Source: Paenibacillus_E sp052115445 (GTDB taxonomy: Bacteria; Bacillota; Bacilli; Paenibacillales; NBRC-103111). From it: DNA of 64,000 nt. Shown here piece by piece: positions 8,364-15,847 of the stretch. A program made the position numbers and the translations under genes. The notes beneath the pieces are model-generated. The model ran no database searches, had not been told where the DNA came from, and saw only the letters and a program-made list of their open reading frames with translations. The DNA lies in the NCBI RefSeq assembly GCF_052115445.1, contig NZ_JBFRGR010000028.1, forward strand, positions 1-64,000, in the 5' to 3' direction. Within the stretch, counting starts at the first letter, position 1, and every line of letters starts with the position of its first letter.

Positions 8364-10100
8364 ATGGAAAAGAAAAAGCGCAAATCCGAAGCGCCAAAAC
8401 CAAAAGTTATCTCAATAAACATGGATGCCGCATTCTTTTTCGAGAGAGCGGTTCAATCTTTGGATCGGTTTCATTATGATAAGGCATTGAAATATTTCCG
8501 GCGGGCTGCAGAGTATGAGCAGGATAATCCTGTGAATCACTGCAATCTCGCAGGAGTTCTCTCCGAAGTGGGCAATTATGACGAGTCGAACCAAATTTTG
8601 CAGCATATCCTTGAAACCATTGATCCCGAGATGACAGAATGTCACTTTTATATGGCGAACAACTATGCCAACATGGAAAACTTCGAGCAGGCGGAACAGG
8701 CATTGGTTCGGTATTTGGAGAATGACCCAACAGGGCAATTCATGGACGAATCCGAAGAAATGATGGAAATGCTGAGCTACGAGCTTGATCGTCCCGCCCC
8801 TCTCACTAGCATCAAGAGTCGAGAAGGGCTGTTCGAGCATGATAAAGCCCGTGCGTTGCTCGAGGAAGGTAAGTTCGCAGAAGCCGTAAGGCAGTTGGAG
8901 AAGTTGGTGAAGAAGCAGCCTGACTTCACAGCGGCTCGCAACAATCTGGCACTGGCTTATTATTACATGGGCCAATTCGAGAAGGCGATGGAAACCATCC
9001 GCGAAGTGCTGGTTATTGATCCTGGTAATCTGCATGCACTTTGCAATATGGCGATTTTCCATCAGCATTTTGGCAACAAGAAGGAACTGGCTGAGCTGAC
9101 TGCACTGCTAGGCAAGACCTTTCCGTTCCAGCAAGAACATGTGTTCAAGCTGGCTACGACGATGGGGATTCTTGCTCAGCATGAGAAAGCCTACCATCTG
9201 TTTAAACGTCTATTGAAGGCGGGGGACGGGGGAACAGATCCTTGTTTGTACCATTATGCGGCTGTTGCTGCCTGCCATATCGGTCGTTTCGCAGAAGCGT
9301 ACCGCTTGTGGAAGCAGGTTCAGAAGCTAGATCCGGGTGCTGAAATTTCGAAGTTCTACTTAGAGCAATTGCGGGTCAGAGAGAAGTCGGCGCTTCCGCT
9401 TACTTGGAGCTACCACTATCATCTTCCGTTCGAGGAACAGTTCCGTGCGCTTGAGAAGTCGACGCAAGGAATTCCTGATCAGTTGAAGAAAGACCCGCTT
9501 GTGCGGTCATCCTTCTTCTGGGCTTTGCGACATGGCGACGTAGAAACGAAGCTTCAAGTCATTCAAGCCTTTGGCTTGATTGCGGACAACGAAGTGAGAG
9601 ACGCGCTTCAGGATTTCATTCTGGATCACAAAGAGGATGACTATTTGAAGAAGGTTGCCATATTCGTTCTGCGAAGTATGGGCATCCGAGAGTCGCTTCC
9701 AGCTTATCTTGAAAATAAAGACATCATGGTAGAGGCTTCTCCGTACTCGCCTCATCTTCCCGTGTGGGATGTAACATGGCAGCGAGTGATGGAAACAGCG
9801 TTATCGCATATGCATAAGCGTTACGATATGGTTCAACAGTATGACTTAGAAATTCTGTGGGTTGAGTTTCTGACGAAGGTGTACCCGAACGTGCCGAAGA
9901 TTCACAAATCAGCAGGCTGGGCAGCGGCGTTAGAATATTTGATTGCCAAAATGCATCGCCGTACGATTTCCTATCAGGAAGTAGCTACACGCTATGGCGT
10001 CACGGTTTCCACGGTCAGTCGGCATGTGAAGCATATCGATGATACCTGTGGCTTGCGTGAGAAAATGGATGCGATTTTCAATAAGTTTACGAGTCTTTGA
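8364..10100 (+). CDS. TPR-repeat protein with C-terminal helix-turn-helix
   Basis: A 578-residue cytoplasmic protein. The basic N-terminus (KKKRKSEAPKPK) is followed by tandem tetratricopeptide-like helices: FHYDKALKYFRRAAEYEQDN, GNYDESNQILQHILE, ENFEQAEQALVRYLE, then GQFEKAMETIREVLVIDPGN and further units. A mid region (about 370-470) looks like helical repeats. The last 60 residues hold a helix-turn-helix-like segment, YQEVATRYGVTVSTVSRHVKH. The combination suggests a scaffold or regulator, but no function is known to me. It sits between prs and trxB. GGAGGTG precedes the ATG. Confidence 0.8.
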   Translation: MEKKKRKSEAPKPKVISINMDAAFFFERAVQSLDRFHYDKALKYFRRAAEYEQDNPVNHCNLAGVLSEVGNYDESNQILQHILETIDPEMTECHFYMANNYANMENFEQAEQALVRYLENDPTGQFMDESEEMMEMLSYELDRPAPLTSIKSREGLFEHDKARALLEEGKFAEAVRQLEKLVKKQPDFTAARNNLALAYYYMGQFEKAMETIREVLVIDPGNLHALCNMAIFHQHFGNKKELAELTALLGKTFPFQQEHVFKLATTMGILAQHEKAYHLFKRLLKAGDGGTDPCLYHYAAVAACHIGRFAEAYRLWKQVQKLDPGAEISKFYLEQLRVREKSALPLTWSYHYHLPFEEQFRALEKSTQGIPDQLKKDPLVRSSFFWALRHGDVETKLQVIQAFGLIADNEVRDALQDFILDHKEDDYLKKVAIFVLRSMGIRESLPAYLENKDIMVEASPYSPHLPVWDVTWQRVMETALSHMHKRYDMVQQYDLEILWVEFLTKVYPNVPKIHKSAGWAAALEYLIAKMHRRTISYQEVATRYGVTVSTVSRHVKHIDDTCGLREKMDAIFNKFTSL

Positions 10101-10214
10101 TAGCCGAGCTTGATGCATCATGAAAGCCTCGGCTTTCATACATATAGATGAACTGATTGTTCTTGCCCTAAACGGCGGTGAGCAATCGCTGATCAACCAT
10201 GCTAATTAAAGAGA

Positions 10215-10231
10215 GCTTTCCTTAGGAAAGC
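10215..10231 (+). promoter_or_regulatory. Hairpin just upstream of the trxB ribosome binding site
   Basis: Perfect 7-bp stem gctttcc / ggaaagc with a 3-base loop, four bases before AGGAGGG. It has no T-run, so it is more likely a stability or translation element than a terminator. Confidence 0.4.
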
Positions 10232-10249
10232 ACCTAGGAGGGAAATCAT

Positions 10250-11197
10250 ATGTATAAATCAGTCGTAGTAGGAACAGGACCATCCGGTCTAACAGCAGCC
10301 ATTTACTTGGCGCGTGCGAACCTAAGCCCGCTTGTTATTGAAGGACCAGAGCCAGGCGGTCAGTTGACGACAACTACCGAAGTAGAGAACTTCCCAGGAT
10401 TTCCCGAAGGGATTATGGGACCAGAATTAATGGAAAACATGCGCAAGCAGGCTGAACGCTTTGGCGCTGAATTCAAAACAGGTTGGGTTAATTCCGTTGA
10501 ATTGACGAACCGTCCGTTTAAGCTTCAAGTAGAGGGGCTTGGAGAGATCGAAACAGAAACACTGATCATCTCAACAGGTGCGTCTGCAAGATTGCTTGGC
10601 ATCACGAACGAGAAAGAAAACATCGGGCGCGGCGTAAGTACATGTGCAACATGTGATGGATTCTTCTTCCGCGGCAAAAAGATTATCGTCGTTGGTGGCG
10701 GTGACTCTGCTATGGAAGAGGCAAACTTCTTGACTCGTTTTGCTTCCGAAGTGCGTTTGGTTCATCGCCGCGATGAGCTTCGTGCATCCAAAATTATGCA
10801 AGACCGCGCTCGTGGAAACGAGAAGGTGAAGTGGTCACTGAATAACACGCCGTTAGAAGTTGTAGCGGGTGATAAAGGTGTTACTGGCCTTAAAGTAAAA
10901 AACAACCAAACAGGTGAAGATGAAGTCCTTGAAACAGACGGTATCTTCGTAGCGATCGGTCATACGCCGAATACGAAGTTCCTCGGTGGACAAATCGACA
11001 CAGATGAGCATGGCTACATCGTCGTGAAGCCAGGAACAACAGAAACGAACATCCCAGGCGTATTCGCTTGTGGTGACGTGCAAGATACGAAGTATCGTCA
11101 GGCTATCACAGCAGCTGGAAGTGGATGTGCTGCAGCGTTGGAAGCTGAGAAGTTCCTTGAAGGCAACAGCGTACACGACTGGAGTATTTCTTTGTAA
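10250..11197 (+). CDS. trxB: Thioredoxin-disulfide reductase TrxB
   Basis: NADPH-dependent flavoenzyme that reduces thioredoxin in the cytoplasm. The FAD-binding motif is VGTGPSGLTAAIYLA (residues 7-21), the redox-active disulfide is CATC at Cys132 and Cys135, the NADPH site is VVGGGDSAMEEA, and the C-terminal FAD motif is GVFACGDVQD. Length 315 is normal. AGGAGGG lies eight bases before the ATG, preceded by a compact hairpin. It is followed by a terminator-like hairpin and then the glucokinase promoter, so it is probably its own unit. Confidence 0.96.
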   Translation: MYKSVVVGTGPSGLTAAIYLARANLSPLVIEGPEPGGQLTTTTEVENFPGFPEGIMGPELMENMRKQAERFGAEFKTGWVNSVELTNRPFKLQVEGLGEIETETLIISTGASARLLGITNEKENIGRGVSTCATCDGFFFRGKKIIVVGGGDSAMEEANFLTRFASEVRLVHRRDELRASKIMQDRARGNEKVKWSLNNTPLEVVAGDKGVTGLKVKNNQTGEDEVLETDGIFVAIGHTPNTKFLGGQIDTDEHGYIVVKPGTTETNIPGVFACGDVQDTKYRQAITAAGSGCAAALEAEKFLEGNSVHDWSISL

Positions 11198-11217
11198 GTC
11201 ATTTTGGCAATTCAGTT

Positions 11218-11250
11218 AACGTGGAGGGCTACGCTTTCCACGTTTTCTCA
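11218..11250 (+). terminator. Terminator-like hairpin after trxB
   Basis: Stem aacgtgga (11218-11225) / tccacgtt (11237-11244) followed by ttctcattt. The T-run is imperfect. Confidence 0.55.
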
Positions 11251-11273
11251 TTTAGACAGGGTGTGGATGAATC

Positions 11274-11302
11274 TTGACCTCCCGGCAGTGTTGTCTTATA
11301 GT
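11274..11302 (+). promoter_or_regulatory. Sigma-A promoter before glucokinase
   Basis: TTGACC (11274-11279), 17-base spacer, TATAGT (11297-11302), about 55 bases before the glk ATG. Confidence 0.55.
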
Positions 11303-11357
11303 GGGAACAGGAGCACATGCCCGAAAATTTTATGATTATTCATGAGGTGACCTTGTA

Positions 11358-12305
11358 ATGTCCAATCAAATTTATATCGGTGTAGATCTAGGCGGCACGA
11401 ATATTAAAGTGGGTATTTGTGATGAGCAAGGCAAGCTTCTTAAAACGTTAGAAGGTCCTACTTCCCCTGAACTAGGTGCAGATTCGGTTCTTGAGCGTAT
11501 TGCGCAATATGTACGTCAGGTTGTCGAAGAATCCGACTATTCGTGGGAGCAAGTAGCTGGAATTGGCGCGGGGTTGGCTGGATTTATGGATATTCCAGAA
11601 GGCTTCGTGAAATTCTCACCGAACTTGCAATGGCATAACGTACCAGCGAAGAAGACGCTTGAAGCACTTCTGGGTAAACAAGTTAAGATTGATAACGATG
11701 CGAACGTAGCTGCGCTTGGCGAAGCTTGGGCTGGAGCTGGAGCGGGTATCCCGAACGTTGTATGCTACACACTTGGAACAGGTGTTGGCGGCGGTATCAT
11801 TATTAACAGTAAAATTTATCAAGGTTCTGCTGGTATGGCTGGCGAACTTGGACATATGTCCATCGTGCCTGACATTGAAGCGATTCAGTGCGGCTGTGGT
11901 CAAATGGGATGTCTTGAAACCGTTTCTTCCGCAACAGGTATTGTTCGCATGGCGAAGGAAGCGGTGGAACGCGGCGAGCGTACATCACTGGCTCTTCACG
12001 AGAAGATTGAAGCTAAGCATGTGTTTGATGATGCAAAAAGCGGAGATGAAGTAGCTTTGCGCATCGTGAATCGCGCTGCTTATTATATCGGACGTTCGAT
12101 GGCAGCCCTGGCTGTTGTCATTAATCCTAAGCGCTTTATTATCGGCGGTGGTGTTTCGAAGGCAGGGGAAATTCTATTCCAACCAATTCGTGAAACGTTC
12201 ATCAAATTTACACCAGAAGTTGCGGCTGAGGGTGTTGAGATTGTTGCTGCTACTCTTGGTAATGATGCTGGTGTTGTTGGAGCTGCAGGATTGAATTTAC
12301 GATAG
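11358..12305 (+). CDS. glcK: ROK-family glucokinase
   Basis: Phosphorylates glucose with ATP in the cytoplasm, feeding glycolysis. ROK signatures are clear: the phosphate-binding GVDLGGTNIKVGI at the N-terminus, the sugar-binding DNDANVAALGE and GELGHMS, and the zinc-binding Cys cluster CGCGQMGCLE. Length 315 fits bacillar glucokinases. The ATG follows GAGGTGA. Related ROK kinases act on other hexoses and ROK repressors carry an N-terminal HTH; there is no HTH here. The gene precedes rapZ by 74 bases and may be cotranscribed with it. Confidence 0.9.
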   Translation: MSNQIYIGVDLGGTNIKVGICDEQGKLLKTLEGPTSPELGADSVLERIAQYVRQVVEESDYSWEQVAGIGAGLAGFMDIPEGFVKFSPNLQWHNVPAKKTLEALLGKQVKIDNDANVAALGEAWAGAGAGIPNVVCYTLGTGVGGGIIINSKIYQGSAGMAGELGHMSIVPDIEAIQCGCGQMGCLETVSSATGIVRMAKEAVERGERTSLALHEKIEAKHVFDDAKSGDEVALRIVNRAAYYIGRSMAALAVVINPKRFIIGGGVSKAGEILFQPIRETFIKFTPEVAAEGVEIVAATLGNDAGVVGAAGLNLR

Positions 12306-12379
12306 AAGGCTAGACCGGGTTCGCAGATGTAGTTAAGAAAAGCTGATCTGTGAAAGCACCCCAAAGGAAGGTGTCATGC

Positions 12380-13267
12380 ATGGAAGAAAACCACCCTTTA
12401 GCGAAACTGGTCATTATTACAGGGATGTCGGGTGCAGGCAAGACAATAGCTGTTCAAAGCATGGAGGATCTTGGATTCTTCTGCGTTGATAACTTGCCTC
12501 CCGTCTTGATTCCGAAGTTTGCTGAATTGATTGTGCAATCGATGGGTAAAATCGGCAAAGTCGCCTTGGTTATTGATTTGCGCGGACGTGAATTTTTCAC
12601 TGCGCTCCAAGAGTCTTTACGCTATATCCAAGAAAATTACACACTTAGCTATGAAATTTTATTCCTAGACGCAACGGATGGGACGCTCGTTCAGCGTTAC
12701 AAAGAGAGCCGTCGCCGCCATCCATTGGCACCAGACGGGGCGCCGCTTGAGGGAATAGGTCTTGAGCGTAAGTTGCTTGAAGAGCTCAAGGGTCTGGCGA
12801 CGCAGGTGATTGATACTAGCAGCCTGAAACCGGTGCAGTTGAAAGAAAGAATCATTTCCCGGTTCACCAATCTAGAAGCTAATCGCATATCTATAAATGT
12901 AATCTCTTTCGGGTTCAAGTATGGTGTCCCTATTGACGCTGATCTAATCTTTGATGTACGCTTCTTGCCTAATCCTCACTATGTGGAACAATTGCGTCCG
13001 CAGACGGGTCAGGATCCAGATGTTTATGACTATGTGATGAAGTGGTCAGAGACGCAAGAATTCCTGACGAAGCTGCTCGATATGCTGAACTTCTTAATGC
13101 CTCAGTATAAGAAGGAAGGCAAGAGCCAGGTTGTTGTTGGTATTGGCTGCACAGGAGGTAAACATAGATCGGTTGCCATTACGGAGTATCTAGGTAAAGT
13201 TATGGGGAACAGTGAGACTGAGACCGTGCGTCTAAGTCATCGAGATTCCGAGCGGGACCGTTTATAG
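12380..13267 (+). CDS. rapZ: RapZ/YvcJ family nucleotide-binding protein
   Basis: P-loop protein of the RapZ (YvcJ) family. In Gram-negatives it is an RNase adaptor for glucosamine sRNAs; in Bacillus its partner is less clear, and it binds and hydrolyses nucleotides (family knowledge). Walker A is GMSGAGKT near residues 15-22, with conserved DNLPP, DVRFLPNPHYV and the C-terminal GCTGGKHRSV. ATG 12380 is chosen since AGGAAGGTG ends about six bases upstream; the frame stays open to a GTG at 12350 before that site. It is the first gene of the conserved rapZ-yvcK-whiA block. Confidence 0.94.
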   Translation: MEENHPLAKLVIITGMSGAGKTIAVQSMEDLGFFCVDNLPPVLIPKFAELIVQSMGKIGKVALVIDLRGREFFTALQESLRYIQENYTLSYEILFLDATDGTLVQRYKESRRRHPLAPDGAPLEGIGLERKLLEELKGLATQVIDTSSLKPVQLKERIISRFTNLEANRISINVISFGFKYGVPIDADLIFDVRFLPNPHYVEQLRPQTGQDPDVYDYVMKWSETQEFLTKLLDMLNFLMPQYKKEGKSQVVVGIGCTGGKHRSVAITEYLGKVMGNSETETVRLSHRDSERDRL

Positions 13268-13298
13268 ACGGCTATGTGAGTAAGAGGGTGAAAGAAGT

Positions 13299-14282
13299 AT
13301 GGAGCTTGGTCAATTACAACGTAAGCCCAGAATAGTCGTTATTGGCGGTGGAACAGGGCTCTCGGTTATGCTGAGAGGGTTGAAAGAAAAGCCGGTTGAT
13401 ATCACAGCTATCGTGACCGTTGCAGACGATGGAGGAAGCTCTGGTATCTTGCGAAGTGAATTGCAGATGCCGCCTCCAGGGGATATTCGAAATGTGTTAA
13501 CATCGTTAGCTGACGTGGAGCCATTGTTGTCATTAATGCTTCAATATCGATTTCAGAACGGTACAGGTTTAGCCGGACATAGTCTGGGAAATCTAATACT
13601 AGCGGCATTGACAGATATTACAGGTGATTTTGTTACTGCCGTGCAAGAAATGAATCGCGTATTTGCTGTTCGTGGGAGAGTTCTCCCGGCTTCGAATCAA
13701 GCCATCGTGTTGAAAGCCATTATGGAGGACGGGACTTTAGTTGTTGGGGAGTCCAAAATTCCGAAGGCCGATGGACGGATCAAGAGAGTATTCATTGAAC
13801 CGGCGGGGGTAACACCCCTCACAGAAGCCGTTCAAGCGATACGCGAAGCAGATGCCATCTTGTGCGGTCCTGGCAGTTTATATACAAGTTTGCTGCCGAA
13901 TTTACTTGTTCCAGGGATTGCTAAGGAGATCGTGGCATCGAACGCAGTGAAATTGTTCATTTGTAATGTCATGACACAGCCAGGCGAAACCGATGATTAT
14001 TCTGTGAGCGATCATCTGGATGCGATTTATGATCACTTAGGTCAGCATTTGTTTGATTATGTGATCGTGAATAATGGTGAAATTCCACCGCAGGTGCAAG
14101 CCAAGTATGCGGAAAAAGGTTCAAAAGCGGTTCATTTAGATTTGGATGAAGTGACAAAAAGAGGATATCGGGTAATTGCAGATCGACTTGTGCTATTCCG
14201 TACTTATCTTCGTCATGATGCAGAGAAATTGAGTGACCATATCTATCAGCTCGTCGAAAGCTGGCTGTTAAGGAAGAAGTGA
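13299..14282 (+). CDS. yvcK: YvcK/CofD-like gluconeogenesis factor
   Basis: Cytoplasmic CofD-like protein that binds UDP-sugars and is needed for normal growth and cell shape on gluconeogenic carbon sources in Bacillus (family knowledge). Visible signatures are IGGGTGLSVMLRGLK (about residues 15-29), VADDGGSSGILR, and GPGSLYTSLLPN for the nucleotide-sugar site. Length 327 is normal. It follows rapZ by 31 bases and overlaps whiA by four bases, as in other Firmicutes. Confidence 0.94.
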   Translation: MELGQLQRKPRIVVIGGGTGLSVMLRGLKEKPVDITAIVTVADDGGSSGILRSELQMPPPGDIRNVLTSLADVEPLLSLMLQYRFQNGTGLAGHSLGNLILAALTDITGDFVTAVQEMNRVFAVRGRVLPASNQAIVLKAIMEDGTLVVGESKIPKADGRIKRVFIEPAGVTPLTEAVQAIREADAILCGPGSLYTSLLPNLLVPGIAKEIVASNAVKLFICNVMTQPGETDDYSVSDHLDAIYDHLGQHLFDYVIVNNGEIPPQVQAKYAEKGSKAVHLDLDEVTKRGYRVIADRLVLFRTYLRHDAEKLSDHIYQLVESWLLRKK

Positions 14283-15220
14283 GTCCCTTGTCCTTTGCGG
14301 CAACAACCAAAAAAGAATTAACATTAATTAATGATTCGGAGTCATGCTGTGAAAAAGCGGAGCTGTCCGCGCTCATTCGAATGAATGGCGCTGTTCAGTT
14401 AACAAGCCAGCGTGTCGTGTTGGATGTATCCACGGAGAACGCAGCGATTGCGCGGCGAATTTACTCGCTGATCAAGAAGACGTATAATACACACACGGAG
14501 TTGCTCGTGCGTAAGAAGATGCGTCTAAAGAAGAATAATGTGTACATTGTTAGGGTGCCTGGCCAAGTACAGGAACTGCTCAGTGATTTGAAGATCGTCT
14601 CGGAAGGTTTTATTTTTACGACGGGGATTAACAAGGACATTATTCGCGGCAATTGCTGCAAGCGTGCTTATCTTCGAGGAGCCTTCATGGCTGGCGGTTC
14701 TGTCAATAACCCGGAGGGATCTTCCTATCACTTGGAAATTGCTTCGATTTATGAAGAGCACTGCAAAGCTTTAACACAGCTTGCGAATAAGTTTGACTTA
14801 AACGCCCGATTCATTGAACGTAAGAAAGGGTTCGTGCTGTACATCAAGGAAGGCGAGAAAATTATCGAGTTTCTCAATATCATTGGGGCCCATCAGGCGC
14901 TGCTGCGCTTCGAGGATGTCCGGATTATGAAGGATATGAGGAATTCCGTTAATCGCATCGTAAACTGTGAAACGGCGAACTTGAACAAAACGATCGGGGC
15001 AGCCGTCAGACAAATCGAGAATATTCGATTGTTGCAGCGGGAGATCGGTCTAGACAGCTTACCTGAGAAGTTAAGAGAGGTTGCGGAGATTAGACTTGCG
15101 CATCCTGACTTGAATTTGAAGGAAGTTGGCGACATGCTTTCGGGCAGTGTCAGCAAGTCAGGTGTGAATCATCGCCTGCGGAAAATAGACGAATTAGCCG
15201 AAAAACACCGGAATTCGTAG
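14279..15220 (+). CDS. whiA: DNA-binding protein WhiA
   Basis: WhiA combines an N-terminal LAGLIDADG homing-endonuclease-like fold, without nuclease activity, and a C-terminal helix-turn-helix; it affects cell division and chromosome segregation in Bacillus and sporulation in actinomycetes. Seen here: the SFAATTKKELT start, YLRGAFMAGGSV around residues 130-145, and a C-terminal HTH ending VSKSGVNHRLRKIDE. It starts at GTG 14279, overlapping the yvcK stop. Length 313 is standard. Confidence 0.95.
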   Translation: MSPLSFAATTKKELTLINDSESCCEKAELSALIRMNGAVQLTSQRVVLDVSTENAAIARRIYSLIKKTYNTHTELLVRKKMRLKKNNVYIVRVPGQVQELLSDLKIVSEGFIFTTGINKDIIRGNCCKRAYLRGAFMAGGSVNNPEGSSYHLEIASIYEEHCKALTQLANKFDLNARFIERKKGFVLYIKEGEKIIEFLNIIGAHQALLRFEDVRIMKDMRNSVNRIVNCETANLNKTIGAAVRQIENIRLLQREIGLDSLPEKLREVAEIRLAHPDLNLKEVGDMLSGSVSKSGVNHRLRKIDELAEKHRNS

Positions 15221-15287
15221 GAAAGTCGGGGCTGTACAACGCTTGTATAAGTTTTTCGCATTTTTTCTAGTGTACTTGAAGGAAAAA

Positions 15288-15296
15288 TGCTATAAT
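15288..15296 (+). promoter_or_regulatory. Extended -10 promoter of the HPr gene
   Basis: TGCTATAAT (15288-15296) is a perfect extended -10 about 70 bases before the ATG. It separates the HPr gene from whiA; a good -35 is not visible. Confidence 0.5.
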
Positions 15297-15367
15297 ATTA
15301 AAACATAAGGTAAACGCTGTTATTAATAGTAATCCATATAAGCTCCACACTAGGGGGAATTAGTTCC

Positions 15368-15637
15368 ATGTCCAGACGTCCAGTCGTTGTGAAGTTGAGA
15401 ACAGGACTTCATGCCAGACCTGCGGCATTGTTTGTTCAAGAGGCGAATAAGTTTTCATCGGAGATCTTTGTTGAGAAAGATGAGAAGAAAGTGAATGCGA
15501 AGAGCATCATGGGAATTATGAGTCTTGCGATCAGCACAGGGACCGAAGTCTTCATAAGTGCAGAAGGTTCGGATGCAGAGCAGGCTGTAAACGCTTTAGT
15601 CACATTAGTCAGTAAGGAAGAGTTGGAAAACCAATAA
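15368..15637 (+). CDS. HPr family phosphocarrier protein (Crh locus)
   Basis: HPr-fold protein of 89 residues. It keeps both regulatory sites: His15 in GLHARPAA, phosphorylated by Enzyme I in sugar transport, and Ser46 in KSIMGI, phosphorylated by HPr kinase for CcpA-dependent catabolite repression. The position after rapZ-yvcK-whiA is that of crh in B. subtilis, where residue 15 is Gln and PTS function is lost. Here the His is retained, so it could act as a true HPr or as a Crh-like corepressor. It has its own promoter and terminator. Confidence 0.9.
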   Translation: MSRRPVVVKLRTGLHARPAALFVQEANKFSSEIFVEKDEKKVNAKSIMGIMSLAISTGTEVFISAEGSDAEQAVNALVTLVSKEELENQ

Positions 15638-15643
15638 TCCTTT

Positions 15644-15672
15644 AAAAGCCTACCTTTCGAGGGGGCTTTTTT
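15644..15672 (+). terminator. Terminator after the HPr gene
   Basis: Stem aaaagcc (15644-15650) / ggctttt (15664-15670) running into a T-run. Confidence 0.75.
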
Positions 15673-15781
15673 GCATTGTAGAAGTAAAACGCTAACTTTC
15701 TAAAAGTGTCAAAATTGTTAACAAATAGTGGCATGGGGCAACCTTTTTCATTTGGCTACGTCTAATAAACGTGGTCGTGAT

Positions 15782-15820
15782 GGATAAGGCTATTTGTATT
15801 TCCAAATAGCGCCCCTATCC
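15782..15820 (+). promoter_or_regulatory. Two-tier leader hairpin before the copper-amine-oxidase-domain gene
   Basis: Inner perfect 8-bp stem gctatttg (15789-15796) / caaatagc (15803-15810), with an outer stem ggata (15782-15786) / tatcc (15816-15820). It ends about 27 bases before the ATG and has no T-run. It matches no riboswitch class I recognise. Confidence 0.35.
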
Positions 15821-15847
15821 CAAGCTTGAAGAAGGAGCCGAAGTGAA

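Noticed and set aside
15673..15847. Cyclic di-GMP or other known riboswitch before the copper-amine-oxidase-domain gene
   Set aside because: The hairpins do not carry the conserved sequence of any riboswitch class I can recall; kept only as a leader hairpin.
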